This document shows, one piece after another, positions 11,340-21,952 of a DNA stretch of 64,000 bases (positions within the stretch are counted from its first letter, which is position 1; each line of letters opens with the position of its first letter). The notes beneath the pieces are model-generated. The model did no database searches and was not told where the DNA came from. It worked only from the letters and a program-made list of their open reading frames with translations. The stretch is taken from the NCBI GenBank assembly GCA_030998225.1, contig JAPYXD010000555.1, positions 9,486,001 to 9,550,000 of the forward strand. Reading direction: 5' to 3'. The position numbers and the translations under genes are program-made. The DNA is from Diplolepis rosae. Lineage: Eukaryota > Arthropoda > Insecta > Hymenoptera > Diplolepididae.

Positions 11340-12793
11340 TAAGGTAAAAGCACCAATAGCCGGACGTCTAAGGAAATGTCATTCAATTTTTTGTATTAAT
11401 CGTTCTAAATGTGATGCGGAATCAAGAATTGCCGCGATTATTTTGATGTATGTGTCCTCCCTACTATAACAAAAAGTCCAGAGTTGTGTTAAATCTGAAT
11501 AATCCATTTTAATCATTCTTTTCATTAAATAATGCTCTGGAGCCAATTGCCGGACGGGTAAAGTGAATTGATTCAATAGCCGGACAGCGCTGCACCAATA
11601 CTCGGACAAGAGAATATTATAGTTTGATTGATATGGATTTGATATTTTTTAAGCATAATAAACACTGGGAAATATTTACGGAAACATTTTTTAGGTCTAC
11701 GCTTATAAAAAAAAATATTGAAAAGATTTTACAAATAGAATATATTATATTTAGAGCTTGCAGCACTAATTGTCAATCGTTTTTGCCTTATATCCTCAAT
11801 CGCATTAATAATATCCGCTTTGGTATAAAGCTTTTTAATCTTTTTTTCTGATACTTTTTCCATGATCTATAATAAAGACACCAAATACATAAAACCCAGA
11901 AAATACATATGTTAAAATGAAAATACTTTCTCTAAATATCAGATTTACAGTAAATCCATAATTGAAACATTATTTCTTTAAAAAATTATTCATTATCAAT
12001 CATACTTTATCATTATTATTGAAAATTATCATTCAAAAAGATCAAAAAGTGGGGAAATTTCACTCTGAAATCCATATTTTCGTTGTTCTCAATGTAAAAT
12101 CAACAAGAAAATAAACGTCAAATGTCAATTGAGGTTGGATTTCATATTTGACTAATTAAAATATGTTTAAAGTAATTTACCTAATATTTTATCAGATAGA
12201 TATCTTCTATGAATTGAAAACAATCAAATACTTACCACATTTCTCGAAAATATCAACAGCACTTTTTAAAATTCGCATTCGTTTTTGTAATAACCTTTTC
12301 GCCCGGTGACTAGAGCGAAAACAAAATAAGTGCAATGTAACTTCGGATACGCGTTCGGTTATTAGGCAAAACGAATATTCATTGACCTAATAACCGGATT
12401 TAGAATATTTAATTAAAGTAAAATTTTTTTTAATTTTGAAAAATATTATGATGTAGATAAAGCATTTGACTTCAGTGTAACACGTATTAAAATGAAAAAT
12501 GAGGGTAAATGTAAATGTTATTTGCTTAACAAAGACAACGTGTCAGTTAGTTTATAGAGCAGATTTCGCTACATTTCGACCAGCCTTGTGCTTCAATAGA
12601 GAAATTTTTTTTTCTTGGCGAAGTTTTAATTTCTAATTCAACAAATTTTTTACTTTTTTAAAGTGTACGTTTCGAGGTTTGTATACGGTACACCAAAATA
12701 GCGATAAGTGATTCGTAAATCTCTAATTTTGAGAAAAATTCATGGCTCTGTCCGGCTATTGGGTACCGTCCGGCTATTGGTGCTTTTACCTTA
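11340..12793 (-). mobile_element. Decayed pogo-like element with CCGGCTATTGG repeats
   Basis: A 27-bp inverted repeat (starting TAAGGTAAAAGCACCAATAG) is perfect at 11340 and at the end 12793, with TA outside each (11338-11339, 12794-12795). The motif AATAGCCGGAC recurs inside each end (about 11548-11610 and 12360-12775), like subterminal transposase-binding repeats. A minus-strand frame encodes a pipsqueak-type helix-turn-helix. These features fit the pogo branch of Tc1/mariner. Confidence 0.75.
11729..11863 (-). pseudogene. Pipsqueak-type HTH, first part of a pogo-like transposase
   Basis: From ATG 11863 the 44-residue peptide reads MEKVSEKKIKKLYTKADIIN, then AIEDIRQKRLTISAASSKYN, ending at TAA 11729-11731. 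The Y-(S/T)xxD(I/L)xxAIxxIR...LTISAASxKYxI pattern is the HTH_psq domain, used for DNA binding by pogo-like transposases and pipsqueak proteins. The expected continuation (IPYSTL-like) is lost at IFYL-stop, so a small indel is likely. The downstream minus frame 11379-11609 starts inside the CCGGC repeats and has no DDE motif. Confidence 0.6.
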
Positions 12794-12885
12794 TAAACAG
12801 ATGCATGGGAATGCCAGTCAGACTGAAAATTTGTTTCGTCGCCGCCGTCTAAAAATAAACCTTACGGAGTTACCACCTAGAAGTA

Positions 12886-14804
12886 CCCGTACAGAAATCG
12901 CCCGATTTGTCCTCATTTAAGGTAGGGCTACGGTTAGGCCCTGGCTAGAAAAAGTAGACTAGGAAGTTCTAGGCGGGCCCCGGCGAGGCGTTGATAAGGT
13001 TCAACCTGTTTGGTTTCTAGAAAAACTAGTTCCTTCTAGTCGAGCCCTATTTTTGGATTTTAGTCAGGCCCTAGGTAGTTCCTTATTTTAATAAAAAGTT
13101 TAGATATTCTTTGCTGCGCATGCTCATGCAAAAGGCCTTTACATACACGGAGAAAAATAGTTAAAGTAATTTTACTCAACTTCCGATCAAATTTTGGACA
13201 TAAGGACAAGTTAGAAGTTATTTAGTATCACTGTATTTATTTGTGATATATTAAATGTTCGAAAATGAATCAAAGTTGAGTAAAATTCAGAAGTGTAGGG
13301 TGAAGTATGAAAGCGTGCATTAAAAATTTTTAAATATATATATTATTACTCATAGTATAACTATAAAAAACCAATCTTTTATTAAATCACAAAAATAGTA
13401 GAGCTTTCCGTTCATTCTACTCTACGCTTCAATCGAGAGTTGAGTAAACCGTGAATCGCAAGATTTATTCCAACAGCTACATCTATTCACACAGGAACGA
13501 ATGAAAGAAATCTGCGCCTTGGGCACACATGAAAGATTTTTAATTTCAAAAACTTAAATTCTTAAAATTAAATTGATCTTATGAAAATTTAAACAAAAAA
13601 AAATCGATAAGTGTATTACATAAAATATGAAATATCACATAAATTACTCAGGCAGAATAATAATTTGGAATTCGCAAATGTAAAATCCATATTTTGAAAA
13701 TATAAAACACAGAAAATAAAAGAATCTTCTTTTAAATGTTTTTATACAAGATACTTCTTAATAATAATGCAATTTTTTAATGTACATTTGAAAATTTAGT
13801 TTCACTAAACTTCATACATTGTTATAATAAAAATGTATACTAAATGTAATTTAATAATTATATTATATATATCAATAATCATAGTTATAATAATTGTGTA
13901 ATTATATTAATTTTTAAAAATATTTTATTAATCATTTATGAAAAAAGTTGATTTATTTTTACTTGAGTAAGGCTAAAAAATTTTATTGACTGCACTTACT
14001 CTCACAAGCTCTGAATAACTCATGCAGTCACTATATAAGAAAGTTCCAAATTTTATATCTCAGCATTGTAAGCGAGCGTGTGCGTGATTCGACGAAAGCG
14101 TATTGTACTATATATAAGTGTTGTTATTAGGTTTATATATGTAAGGTTATATGTTTAAGTGTATTTGTAATTTGAAATATGATTGGCTACGTCCGTAATG
14201 GTGTGAATGTATTTGTAAGTTGTTTATGTATATACCGGATGACTATTGGCAGGCTCGAGGTAAGAATTTTTTTTTATTTGAGAGAACCATACCATTGCCA
14301 GTTGAAATAATACGCTCGATGCTCATTTTACCCAACTACGGTTTGAAGCACCACAAGCGTCGGTGATATACTTATACATTTCATTTTAACCCACTGACGC
14401 ATGTTGGTGCCCTGTCGTCGATAACGTTTTACTCAACTCCTTACTATTCCCTATGTAACGATTATTGTTATTCACTTTGGGTGAATTAGGTATATATCAA
14501 ATTGATTTTACCCGACTAGGATTTAATAGATGTTCAAATGTCCTTATGTCCCAAGTTTAATCGACAGAGTTGAGTAAAATTACTTCAACTATTTTTCTCC
14601 GTGTATAGCTGGAGCCCCATTGTACGATTAGGCAATAGATACGTATTCTAATCAGGGCCCGACTAGATGTCTTAAATAGGGCCTGCCTAAAACAGCGTTA
14701 CAGAAGTAGATGGGGCCTGACTACTTTTCCCTACTAGATCCCGACTAGAAGTAGGGAAAAGTAGTCAGGGCCCTACTATATCCTAAATGAAATTTCTGCA
14801 CGGG
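12886..14804. mobile_element. GC-module element F1, ends CCCGTRCAGAAAT
   Basis: CCCGTACAGAAATCG at 12886 and ATTTCTGCACGGG to 14804, flanked by TA on both sides. The subterminal DNA on each side is built from variants of TAGTCAGGGCCC and CTACTTTTCCCTACT-like words. The interior holds the CACGGAGAAA element 13146-14603. Related ends occur at 14958, 44507, 49632, 52206 and 56198. Confidence 0.7.
13146..14603. mobile_element. CACGGAGAAA TA-target element, 1.46 kb
   Basis: CACGGAGAAAAATAGTTAAA at 13146 and its reverse complement ending CTCCGTG at 14603, with TA at 13144-13145 and 14604-14605. Arms continue as AGTAATTTTACTCAACT. The 3' ~310 bp is repeated, with one further insertion, at 28090-28638. 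No coding sequence is recognised. Confidence 0.8.
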
Positions 14805-14957
14805 TAGTAGTCAACAAGTGCAACACTCAGAGTGCAAGCGATGCCGATTATCAAACCAAGGATTACGCGAGTTGATTGTTTGGGTGATTACAAATCAACT
14901 GGAGAGATTAATCTCTGGATTGTAAACCAGCCAAGGTATGATATATCCGAAGTTATA

Positions 14958-15957
14958 CCCAGGTAGAAATTTCTTAAGTTTCACTTGACAGTTGATTAGT
15001 TAATAGTAAGTCAAAACTAGTAAGAAAATATTCGTAAGGAACTTGCTAGTTATTTGTAAGTTTAACTATTACAAGCTAAACTGGAGTAAAACTTGTCTAG
15101 TTTCCCACGTGATTACCTTTTGAATATTGCTTGTAAGTAATTGTTGAGGCATTTGTAAACGTAAACTTGGAGTCATTTCATTTAATGTGTGCGTACTAAA
15201 AATACAAGTTAAATGTCAACCTAAAATTTAGTGCGTTTGTAAGGTGTTGGGAAAAAACTTTTGCACATCGTAAAATGGACCGAAAAATGGAAGGAAACAG
15301 AAACTGAGTGAAACAGTTTCGTAAAAGGAGAATAATTAGCCAAAAGTATCAGTATGAGTCTAGTAAGTATTCATCGCAATACTTCTATATTTTATGGGTT
15401 ATGACATTATTTTTTCAATAAAATTCGCAATTTACCTTGTTTTGTTTCTTGTCCAAAATGTTGCAAAAGCATGTCACGTACAATTTATTTTTTAATCTAC
15501 AAAGTCCTTTGATTACTTCCTTACTTAATCTATAAATTCCTCGGGATCCCGCATAAGTTTTCGTTACCTGGTTTTCAAAAACTTTTTTGGTTTCTCATTT
15601 TTGGTATTAAGTTTTTATATAACAGTTTTTGTGACAGACGGATCAACTGATGCAGACAAATTTTTTGGAATCGACGTTCAAGGCACATCAACATTAGATT
15701 TTATTGCTCAAAACCTTCACTCAGATTTTTGTACATATGTGAGATTTCAATCCCTAACAAAGAACTGTCTATTGCCTTAAACATAACTAGAGAGTGCCTT
15801 AACAATACTTTAAAAGTTTAGACTCACTAATAACTTAAATGGCGTAGCATTACATTTCTTCTGAATACCTTATAAGTTTTGCTCAAGAGGTCCTCACTAG
15901 TTGAAAAGGAAAACTTGCGAGTATCTCATATAAAACTTTTGAAAATTTCTACTTGGG
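14958..15957. mobile_element. GC-module-type ends, AT interior: element F2, 1.0 kb
   Basis: CCCAGGTAGAAATTTC at 14958 and GAAATTTCTACTTGGG to 15957, with TA at 14956-14957 and 15958-15959. The ends resemble CCCGTGCAGAAATTT of F1. The first 250 bp is packed with variants of CTAGTAAG and TTGTAAGT. Confidence 0.65.
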
Positions 15958-17177
15958 TAGAGATACGGAGGAATTTCATCATAGATTGGGGGTCATCACG
16001 TTGAGCAGATCTCTGCTTCAAGGAATGCTCCCCATATAAATTGATTCGGTAAGTCGAAATTCATTTTCACTATCCTTATCCCCCCCCCCTCTCTCTCTCT
16101 CCCTCTCCATCTCTCTCTCAAACTCATAAAGTGTTTTCTTGCAAGGTTGGAGAACCAATGACAATACCAACTGGAAGAAAGCACCATAATAATTGCAACC
16201 AACAATCGTAACAAAATCGGCAAGGGTCGTGAATTCATACTAATATTGTAATTTTACAATAAATTATTTTTGGTAAATTCAAATTGTCATTTGATTCATC
16301 TGGCTTGTCCTCTACCCTGTTAATTGTTAATCAGATTTAACAATAGGCAAAGGAATATAGATAGGGTAATTGGCTCTATATTTAAGCTAGGAAAATCTTA
16401 TTAAAACTTAAAACTTAGGACGTCACAGTACGTATACTGTTAAAAATATTCGAAAATTTAAAAAAAAATTATGTTACAAATGTAACAAAATTTTACGATA
16501 TTTATGATGTTTTTTAGTAAAAGTATCTTAAAATTGCGAAAAATATACTCGATTTTCTGCAATTTTTCTCAATTTTATGAAACAACTGAATTTCCGTGAA
16601 ATGTATTTTAAAACTACCAAAGTGTGACAGAATTTTTATAAGTTAAAAGCATCAGAATATTTAACACATTGTAACTGAAAATTAAGAAATTGTTTTTTAA
16701 ACTTACTAAAATATAAATGAATTTCTGAAATCCTATCTTAATTTTACGAAACTGTTATTGATTAAAATTCCAGTCACTTGTTTCAGGAAATTACAGTAGA
16801 AGTTTCTAACAATGTAAGGTTATTCTAAAATTAATAAGTAAAATTGGTTTTCGGTACTGAAGAGACTTTTTTGGCTCTTTCTTCACGTCTGCCCGCTACC
16901 ACAAATCCATTCCAGTTATTGATTATTGAATAACATTACATACTTTAATTCCAATTACCGACTTCACGTAGTCCAGTTGATCTATGGCCTTAAATTTTGA
17001 AGCTTGGAATTATAGCAACACTATTGAAATTATTATTAAATTTAATATACAAATTGGAATTAATTTTAATATATACATATATATGTATTTGAATATTAAT
17101 AAACCTGTATATTAGCTAAAATTAATATGCTAAAATATTTAAATCATAACACACACATATTAAAATGAATAAACTTA
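15958..17177. other. Unassigned AT-rich DNA
   Basis: Apart from the microsatellite at 16080-16120 I see only AT-rich DNA. The minus frame 15996-16238 is created by the CT tract. Confidence 0.4.
16080..16120. repeat. C/CT microsatellite
   Basis: A run of ten C followed by imperfect CT repeats. Confidence 0.9.
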
Positions 17178-17370
17178 CTCTCTAAATCTGAATCAGTCAA
17201 ATTTGCACTGATTGAATCAGTGAAAAAATATTTTTCACTGTTAAATCACTTAATTTTCACTGAAATAATCACTGAAATTTGACTGATTCACAGTAACCTC
17301 TTTTTAGCTATTTGAATCAGTCAAATTTCACTGGTAATCAGTAGATTTTAACTGATTCAAGTTTAGAGAG
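17178..17370. mobile_element. TCTCTAAATCTGAATCAGT MITE, copy 1
   Basis: CTCTCTAAATCTGAATCAGT at 17178 and its complement ending GTTTAGAGAG at 17370, flanked by TA (17176-17177, 17371-17372). The interior is dense in TCAGTGA/AATCAGT variants. Whole copies also occur at 37421, 19014 and 36052. Confidence 0.8.
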
Positions 17371-17397
17371 TATATTAAATTTATAATAATATTTTGT

Positions 17398-17545
17398 ATT
17401 TAAAGAATTTGAAAATCTTTCTGTGGCAAAAAAAACGCTTTCGACTGCGCTGGGATTCGAGCTCAGGTCTTTCGATTGCCGATCGAGGCAGTGACAAACA
17501 TTTAAAACTCACCTAATTAATTTGAAATAATATTTTGTATTGAGT
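17398..17545 (-). repeat. tRNA-derived SINE, copy 3
   Basis: Reverse complement of the tRNA-like core: GGGATTCGAGCTC is the box B complement, and CTTTCGATTGCCGATCGA covers the anticodon arm. The box A half is truncated at about 17485. The flank AATTTGAAATAAT follows. Confidence 0.65.
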
Positions 17546-17882
17546 TTGGTATACTGTTTATGCTAATGATTTTCTATAATGCATATGAAATTTCTGCTAA
17601 AAGTAAATTAAATTCTTTCTTAATCATTGCTTTTGTGTTTATATTGGTGCTGACATTGAAGGGATGAATGAGGTGCAAGGTGGAGCTCCGAAATCAACGA
17701 CCACTTGCTATTGATGTGTATTGAAGATCAAGATTGGGATCATGATCGAGAGTGCAAGGTGCAACTTTAGGTGAGCATTGAATTCTGATTTATAAGCCGA
17801 TATAAGTGAAATCACGATATAGAGTATAAATACTTGTGAATGTGTAGACATATCGGCATTATCTGAAAATCTCGAATATATA
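17546..17882. other. Unassigned DNA
   Basis: Single-copy within the window. Nothing recognised. Confidence 0.4.
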
Positions 17883-18200
17883 CACAGAGAAAGTTTTTAT
17901 AGCAATATATGTTTTATTTCATAATGATCATTCTAAAAACAATAGGAATTTAGGGAAAATCGAAGTGCAATGGTAATTATTCCTAGCAGACTGGGAATTT
18001 TTCACAGTCCAATTACCAAAAATTTGAAAAATTATACGAAACTTAAGTATAGGTTATAATAAATTTCAATACAACATATAATAAATTATCATACAGTTTT
18101 TTTAAAGGTCAGTATTTCACTGCAAAAAATTCTCGTTATGACACGTTTGTCTAAATTGAAACGTAGTTTAGCAAAAATTCTAAACTTTGGTTTCTCTGGG
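17883..18200. mobile_element. CACAGAGAAAG TA-target MITE
   Basis: CACAGAGAAAGTTTTTATAG at 17883 and GGTTTCTCTGGG to 18200, with TA at 17881-17882 and 18201-18202. It is the paralogue of 37247-37849 and shows the empty site of the insertion found there at 37421-37694. Confidence 0.75.
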
Positions 18201-19013
18201 TAAAGTTAACAAAAAGTAAATGGTTTTATGTCCTACTAAAATCAACTGGCTAAAATGAGCTCGAGATGAACAGAAATCACACAGGCAATCAGTGCAGTAA
18301 AGAGAGCGTTTTATTCTCTTTAGGTTCCATTCAATTTGAAAAAACATGGCGTGTAAATCTCAACTTAATGTATGATTTTTATCTTAACAGAAGGCAACTT
18401 TCATTTTATATGAGATTCATGGCATGATGTACTTACTAATACTTATGAACTTACTTTATTCAATGACGTGCATTTTTCTGTCCCCATCAACGCATAGCAG
18501 CAGGTCCAGTAAAGTCAATTACGAATTAATTATACCGAGATTTCAAATAAGTGCACATAAGTAAAGAACCTGAATGTATCGCACCGACAATGTTATTCGT
18601 AAATTATTAACAGACCTTATTCTTCAGTTACACCTGGTGTTTCTGATGGTCTGGATTTTACACCTGTTATATGGTTAACTTGCCGAATTCAAGATGAGCG
18701 AAATTGCGGATGCAAGGTAGCTCAATAAAAAGTCTGTAAAAGCTGCAAAAATTAATTAGGTATTTAGTAGGACGTGAATGGGTAGAATAATTTAGTGTCT
18801 ATAAAATATGAAAACTCTCAACTCTTCGAAATAGAAGAAGTTTATTTCTTTAATTTAAAAGTACTAAAAGTGAATAAAAATTAATGTATAGGCACTTATA
18901 CTATTGGAATAATTGAATTAATCAATTTAAGATTATTGAAATTTATGAATAATTCATGCACATAACTTGCTCTTCAATTTCGTATCAATAAAATATTTAT
19001 CCATTCTCTAAAT
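18201..19013. other. Unassigned AT-rich DNA
   Basis: No inverted ends, RNA genes or coding frames that I can support. Confidence 0.4.
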
Positions 19014-19128
19014 CTGAATCAGCGATACATATACCATTGATTACAATCAGCGTTTATACGTTGATTGTAATCAGTGGTATACTTATAGCTGATAATCAGC
19101 GGAATTTCGCTGATTCAGGTTTAGAAAG
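19014..19128. mobile_element. TCTCTAAATCTGAATCAGC MITE, short subtype
   Basis: TTCTCTAAATCTGAATCAGC (19014) pairs with GCTGATTCAGGTTTAGAAAG (to 19128). CA is present on both sides where TA would be expected. It shares GTATACTTATAGCTGAT-like interior words with the copy at 36052-36159. Confidence 0.65.
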
Positions 19129-20029
19129 CAATTGAAAGGTGCGTGACTGATTTAAATCTGGTCACTTTTTGACTGTCAATTCAAGATTTAGAGGGTTTTT
19201 AAACTTCTATCAAACTTAAACCAAGAGCAATTTTAACTTTCAATGTTAGTTTTTTTCCATTAGTTTCTTTTTTTCTCTTTTTTATCTGTACATTTCATAA
19301 ATTTTTTTTCGACATTCAAGGATCTTATGTTTCTATAGAAAAAAAATAATAGTTAAGAAAATAAGAATAAGTTATGATAAATTAATGGCCTGTTCAATCA
19401 TTGAAAAAAAAGTTTCGATTTTACTTCAAATTTACAATTTGATTAAATTTTAACTAGAATAGTGGTTGATTACTTTCTGCCCTAGTCAGACAATATTATA
19501 ATATAATTATAATGGATAACTTTTATAAACAAAGACCTATATATGTACGAATACTATTTTTTTTTATTTTAATCAGTAGTTTTATTCACTAATTCAATCA
19601 GAACTTAAAACAACTGATATTGTAGCTGAAAATCAGTTGCAAATAGAAATCAGCAAAAAAACTACCGATTGATATTAAATGGTGAGGAAATCCGATGTAG
19701 TTTGAAAACTTTGACACTTTAGAATGGACAGAAAATTGAAGAAATTCTATTATCCAAAAAAAGGATTTTAAAAATTCATCAGTGATAACCCAAAAAATTA
19801 ATTAAATTTCCTCGAAAATTTGAATGGGATTATTTTTAGTATTTAAAAAAAGAATAATTTCTCAAGTTTGAATAATTATTTATTTATATTTATTTTTGTT
19901 AATTATTTTTCAGAATCTAGGGAAAAATTGTTATAATTTTTTGGCACGCTTTGTAGATTCTACGTAAATTTACCTTTAAAATGAGTCAAAAAACATCTAA
20001 AAACAAAACGTGTGTTTTTATTAACTTAA
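19129..20029. other. Unassigned AT-rich DNA
   Basis: Scattered ATCAGT words near 19570-19670 hint at an old TCTCTAAA-type element, but no ends are visible. Confidence 0.35.
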
Positions 20030-20655
20030 GGGGATCCGCCACCTTTAATATTCTGCGAGTTTAGACCTTCTATATAATTTTTTTTATGTTTAGTACCTTT
20101 ATTTAGAAAGCTTTGGGGTTTTTTTTTAATTCCAGCACCTTTGCATTTTTTTAAACTAAAAATTTTGAGTTTTTTCGGCATTTTTTGACATTTTTTTTAT
20201 TTTGAGTAACTTTTTTGTTATTTAACCAATTGTCATGATTCTGTTTTTATTTTGTTCCTTACAATGTGCATCAACTTCTTGGTTATGGAAAATAATATGG
20301 AATGACGATAAAAAGTTACAAATACATTTTTTTTAAACTATCCCAAAATTTGATTTTATTTGTAACTTTTTGTTTCAGTCATGTTACCCTATTTTGCATA
20401 CCCAAAAACTTGCTACAAATTGTAAGGAACAAAATTTTTAAAAAACCATGGCAATTGGTTAAAAAACAAAAAAGTTACTCAAAGTAAAAAAATGTCGAAA
20501 ACATGCCGAAAAAACTTAAAATTTTTAGTTTAAAAAAACACAAAGGTGTTGGAAATTAAAAAAAAAGCCAAAATCTTTCTACATTATTGTACTAAACATA
20601 AAAAAAATTATATGGAAGGTCCAAACTCAAAAAATATTAAAGGTGGCAGATTCCC
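20030..20655. mobile_element. TTAA-target fold-back with ~200-bp arms
   Basis: GGGGATCCGCCACCTTTAAT (20030) and ATTAAAGGTGGCAGATTCCC (to 20655) are flanked by TTAA (20026-20029, 20656-20659). Pairing continues inward for about 200 bp on each side, to CAATTG at about 20228 and 20453. The minus or plus frames across it are accidental. Confidence 0.8.
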
Positions 20656-20931
20656 TTAAGTAAACATATTTTTTAAGTCAACCAAATAATTTGTTTGATT
20701 CCTGTAAAATTCTCTTTTTAAATTGATTTATTACACCGAGAAAAAAACATATAATATTAACGAGTTCACTGGTAAGCTAGCCCGGGTACGAATTTTTTTC
20801 ATTAAATTAATTGATATTCTATTTGATTTTATTATGTTCTTATCCGGTCTCTCTAGTTTTTTCAGTTAATTTCACTAGACGTTGTGACTAGTAATCCCAT
20901 TCTTTTTCATTATAAATTTAACTAAATCATC

Positions 20932-20962
20932 CTTCTTTCTTTCTTTCTTTCTTTCTTTCTTT
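20932..20962. repeat. CTTT microsatellite
   Basis: About seven units of CTTT. Confidence 0.9.
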
Positions 20963-21562
20963 AAGAGCTACAATTCTAGAGAGGGCTGCAACACTCGGAG
21001 GCAGGACCTGTTAAGATCGATGGAGGCTTGATTCGCGAAGGAGATCGTCCTTCGCAGAGATAAAAGGCACCTGGGTCCGACTTCCGGCTTACCCTTCGAG
21101 GAGTTACCCCCACCAATTCGTATCTCGATGTCGGGATTTGAGTTGCTGTAAGGAAGCTGGTGTTTAGGTTAGGGAAACTGGGACTTTTACGATCAAGGTT
21201 TATGGAGTTTTGCCAGCTGGGTTTCCGATAAAAGTGCATTATGATTTCTTTTTAGACATTTGCGTAAATCTCGCTGCGCAAAAAACTCTAGAACAATGTC
21301 CCGAATATAAACGATTTTTATACTTTTATTTATTTAGACTCAGTTAAGTAAAAAGTGCATTGCACTCAGAAATAAGTTCGATTGATGGAAATCAAAGTTT
21401 GGTTAGATCAATCAAATAATCGCAGTGATATAGAGTTACCCTGAGTTTTGATTGATTCGACTGAATCTTTGGTTGTTTCAAGCAATTTTTTGTAGATTAA
21501 ATAATTTAGTAGATTGAACCAAATTATTTGTTTGAATCAACTTAATATTGAAGAACTATCAA
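20963..21562. other. Unassigned, with a GC-richer single-copy block at 20976-21240
   Basis: 20976-21240 has balanced base composition and an 87-codon minus frame without recognisable domain. The rest is AT-rich with TTTGATT words that belong to the style of the neighbouring fold-back. Confidence 0.3.
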
Positions 21563-21952
21563 CACTGAGAAAAAAGATTTGATTGAATGAAAGAAAATAA
21601 TTTGTTTGTAAGACTTTCTACGATATAAAGAAATGATTCATTTGAATTAAATAAAATTTGTTTAATGCAAACAAAATATCTTTAAGCCAAATAAATATTT
21701 GTTTAAATCAAATAAATTGTTTTTCAAAATAAACAAATTATTACATTCCTATATGATCAAAGATATAATTTGTTTGATTTAAGGCAGAAATTTAATTGAT
21801 TTGAAAAAAATTTTATTTGTTCCAAAGATACTTTGTTTGAATCAAACCAATTTTATTTTATTTAAATAAATTATATTTTCAAATCAAAGAAAGTCTCGCA
21901 AGCCAATAATTTTCTTTGATTCAACAAATCTTTTTTCTGAGTAACATCAATA
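21563..21952. repeat. AGAAAAAAGATTTG fold-back, copy 1
   Basis: CACTGAGAAAAAAGATTTGA at the left and CAAATCTTTTTTCTGAG at the right form a near-continuous palindrome of about 390 bp. The interior is iterated TTTGTTT/TTTGATT/AAATCAAA. The copy at 34613-34997 has the same order of words. Confidence 0.7.

Noticed and set aside
16081..16090. Poly-C as a sequencing gap or vector junction
   Set aside because: It continues into a CT repeat and normal DNA on both sides.
15996..16238. Minus frame with an Arg/Glu-rich run
   Set aside because: The run is the CT microsatellite translated.
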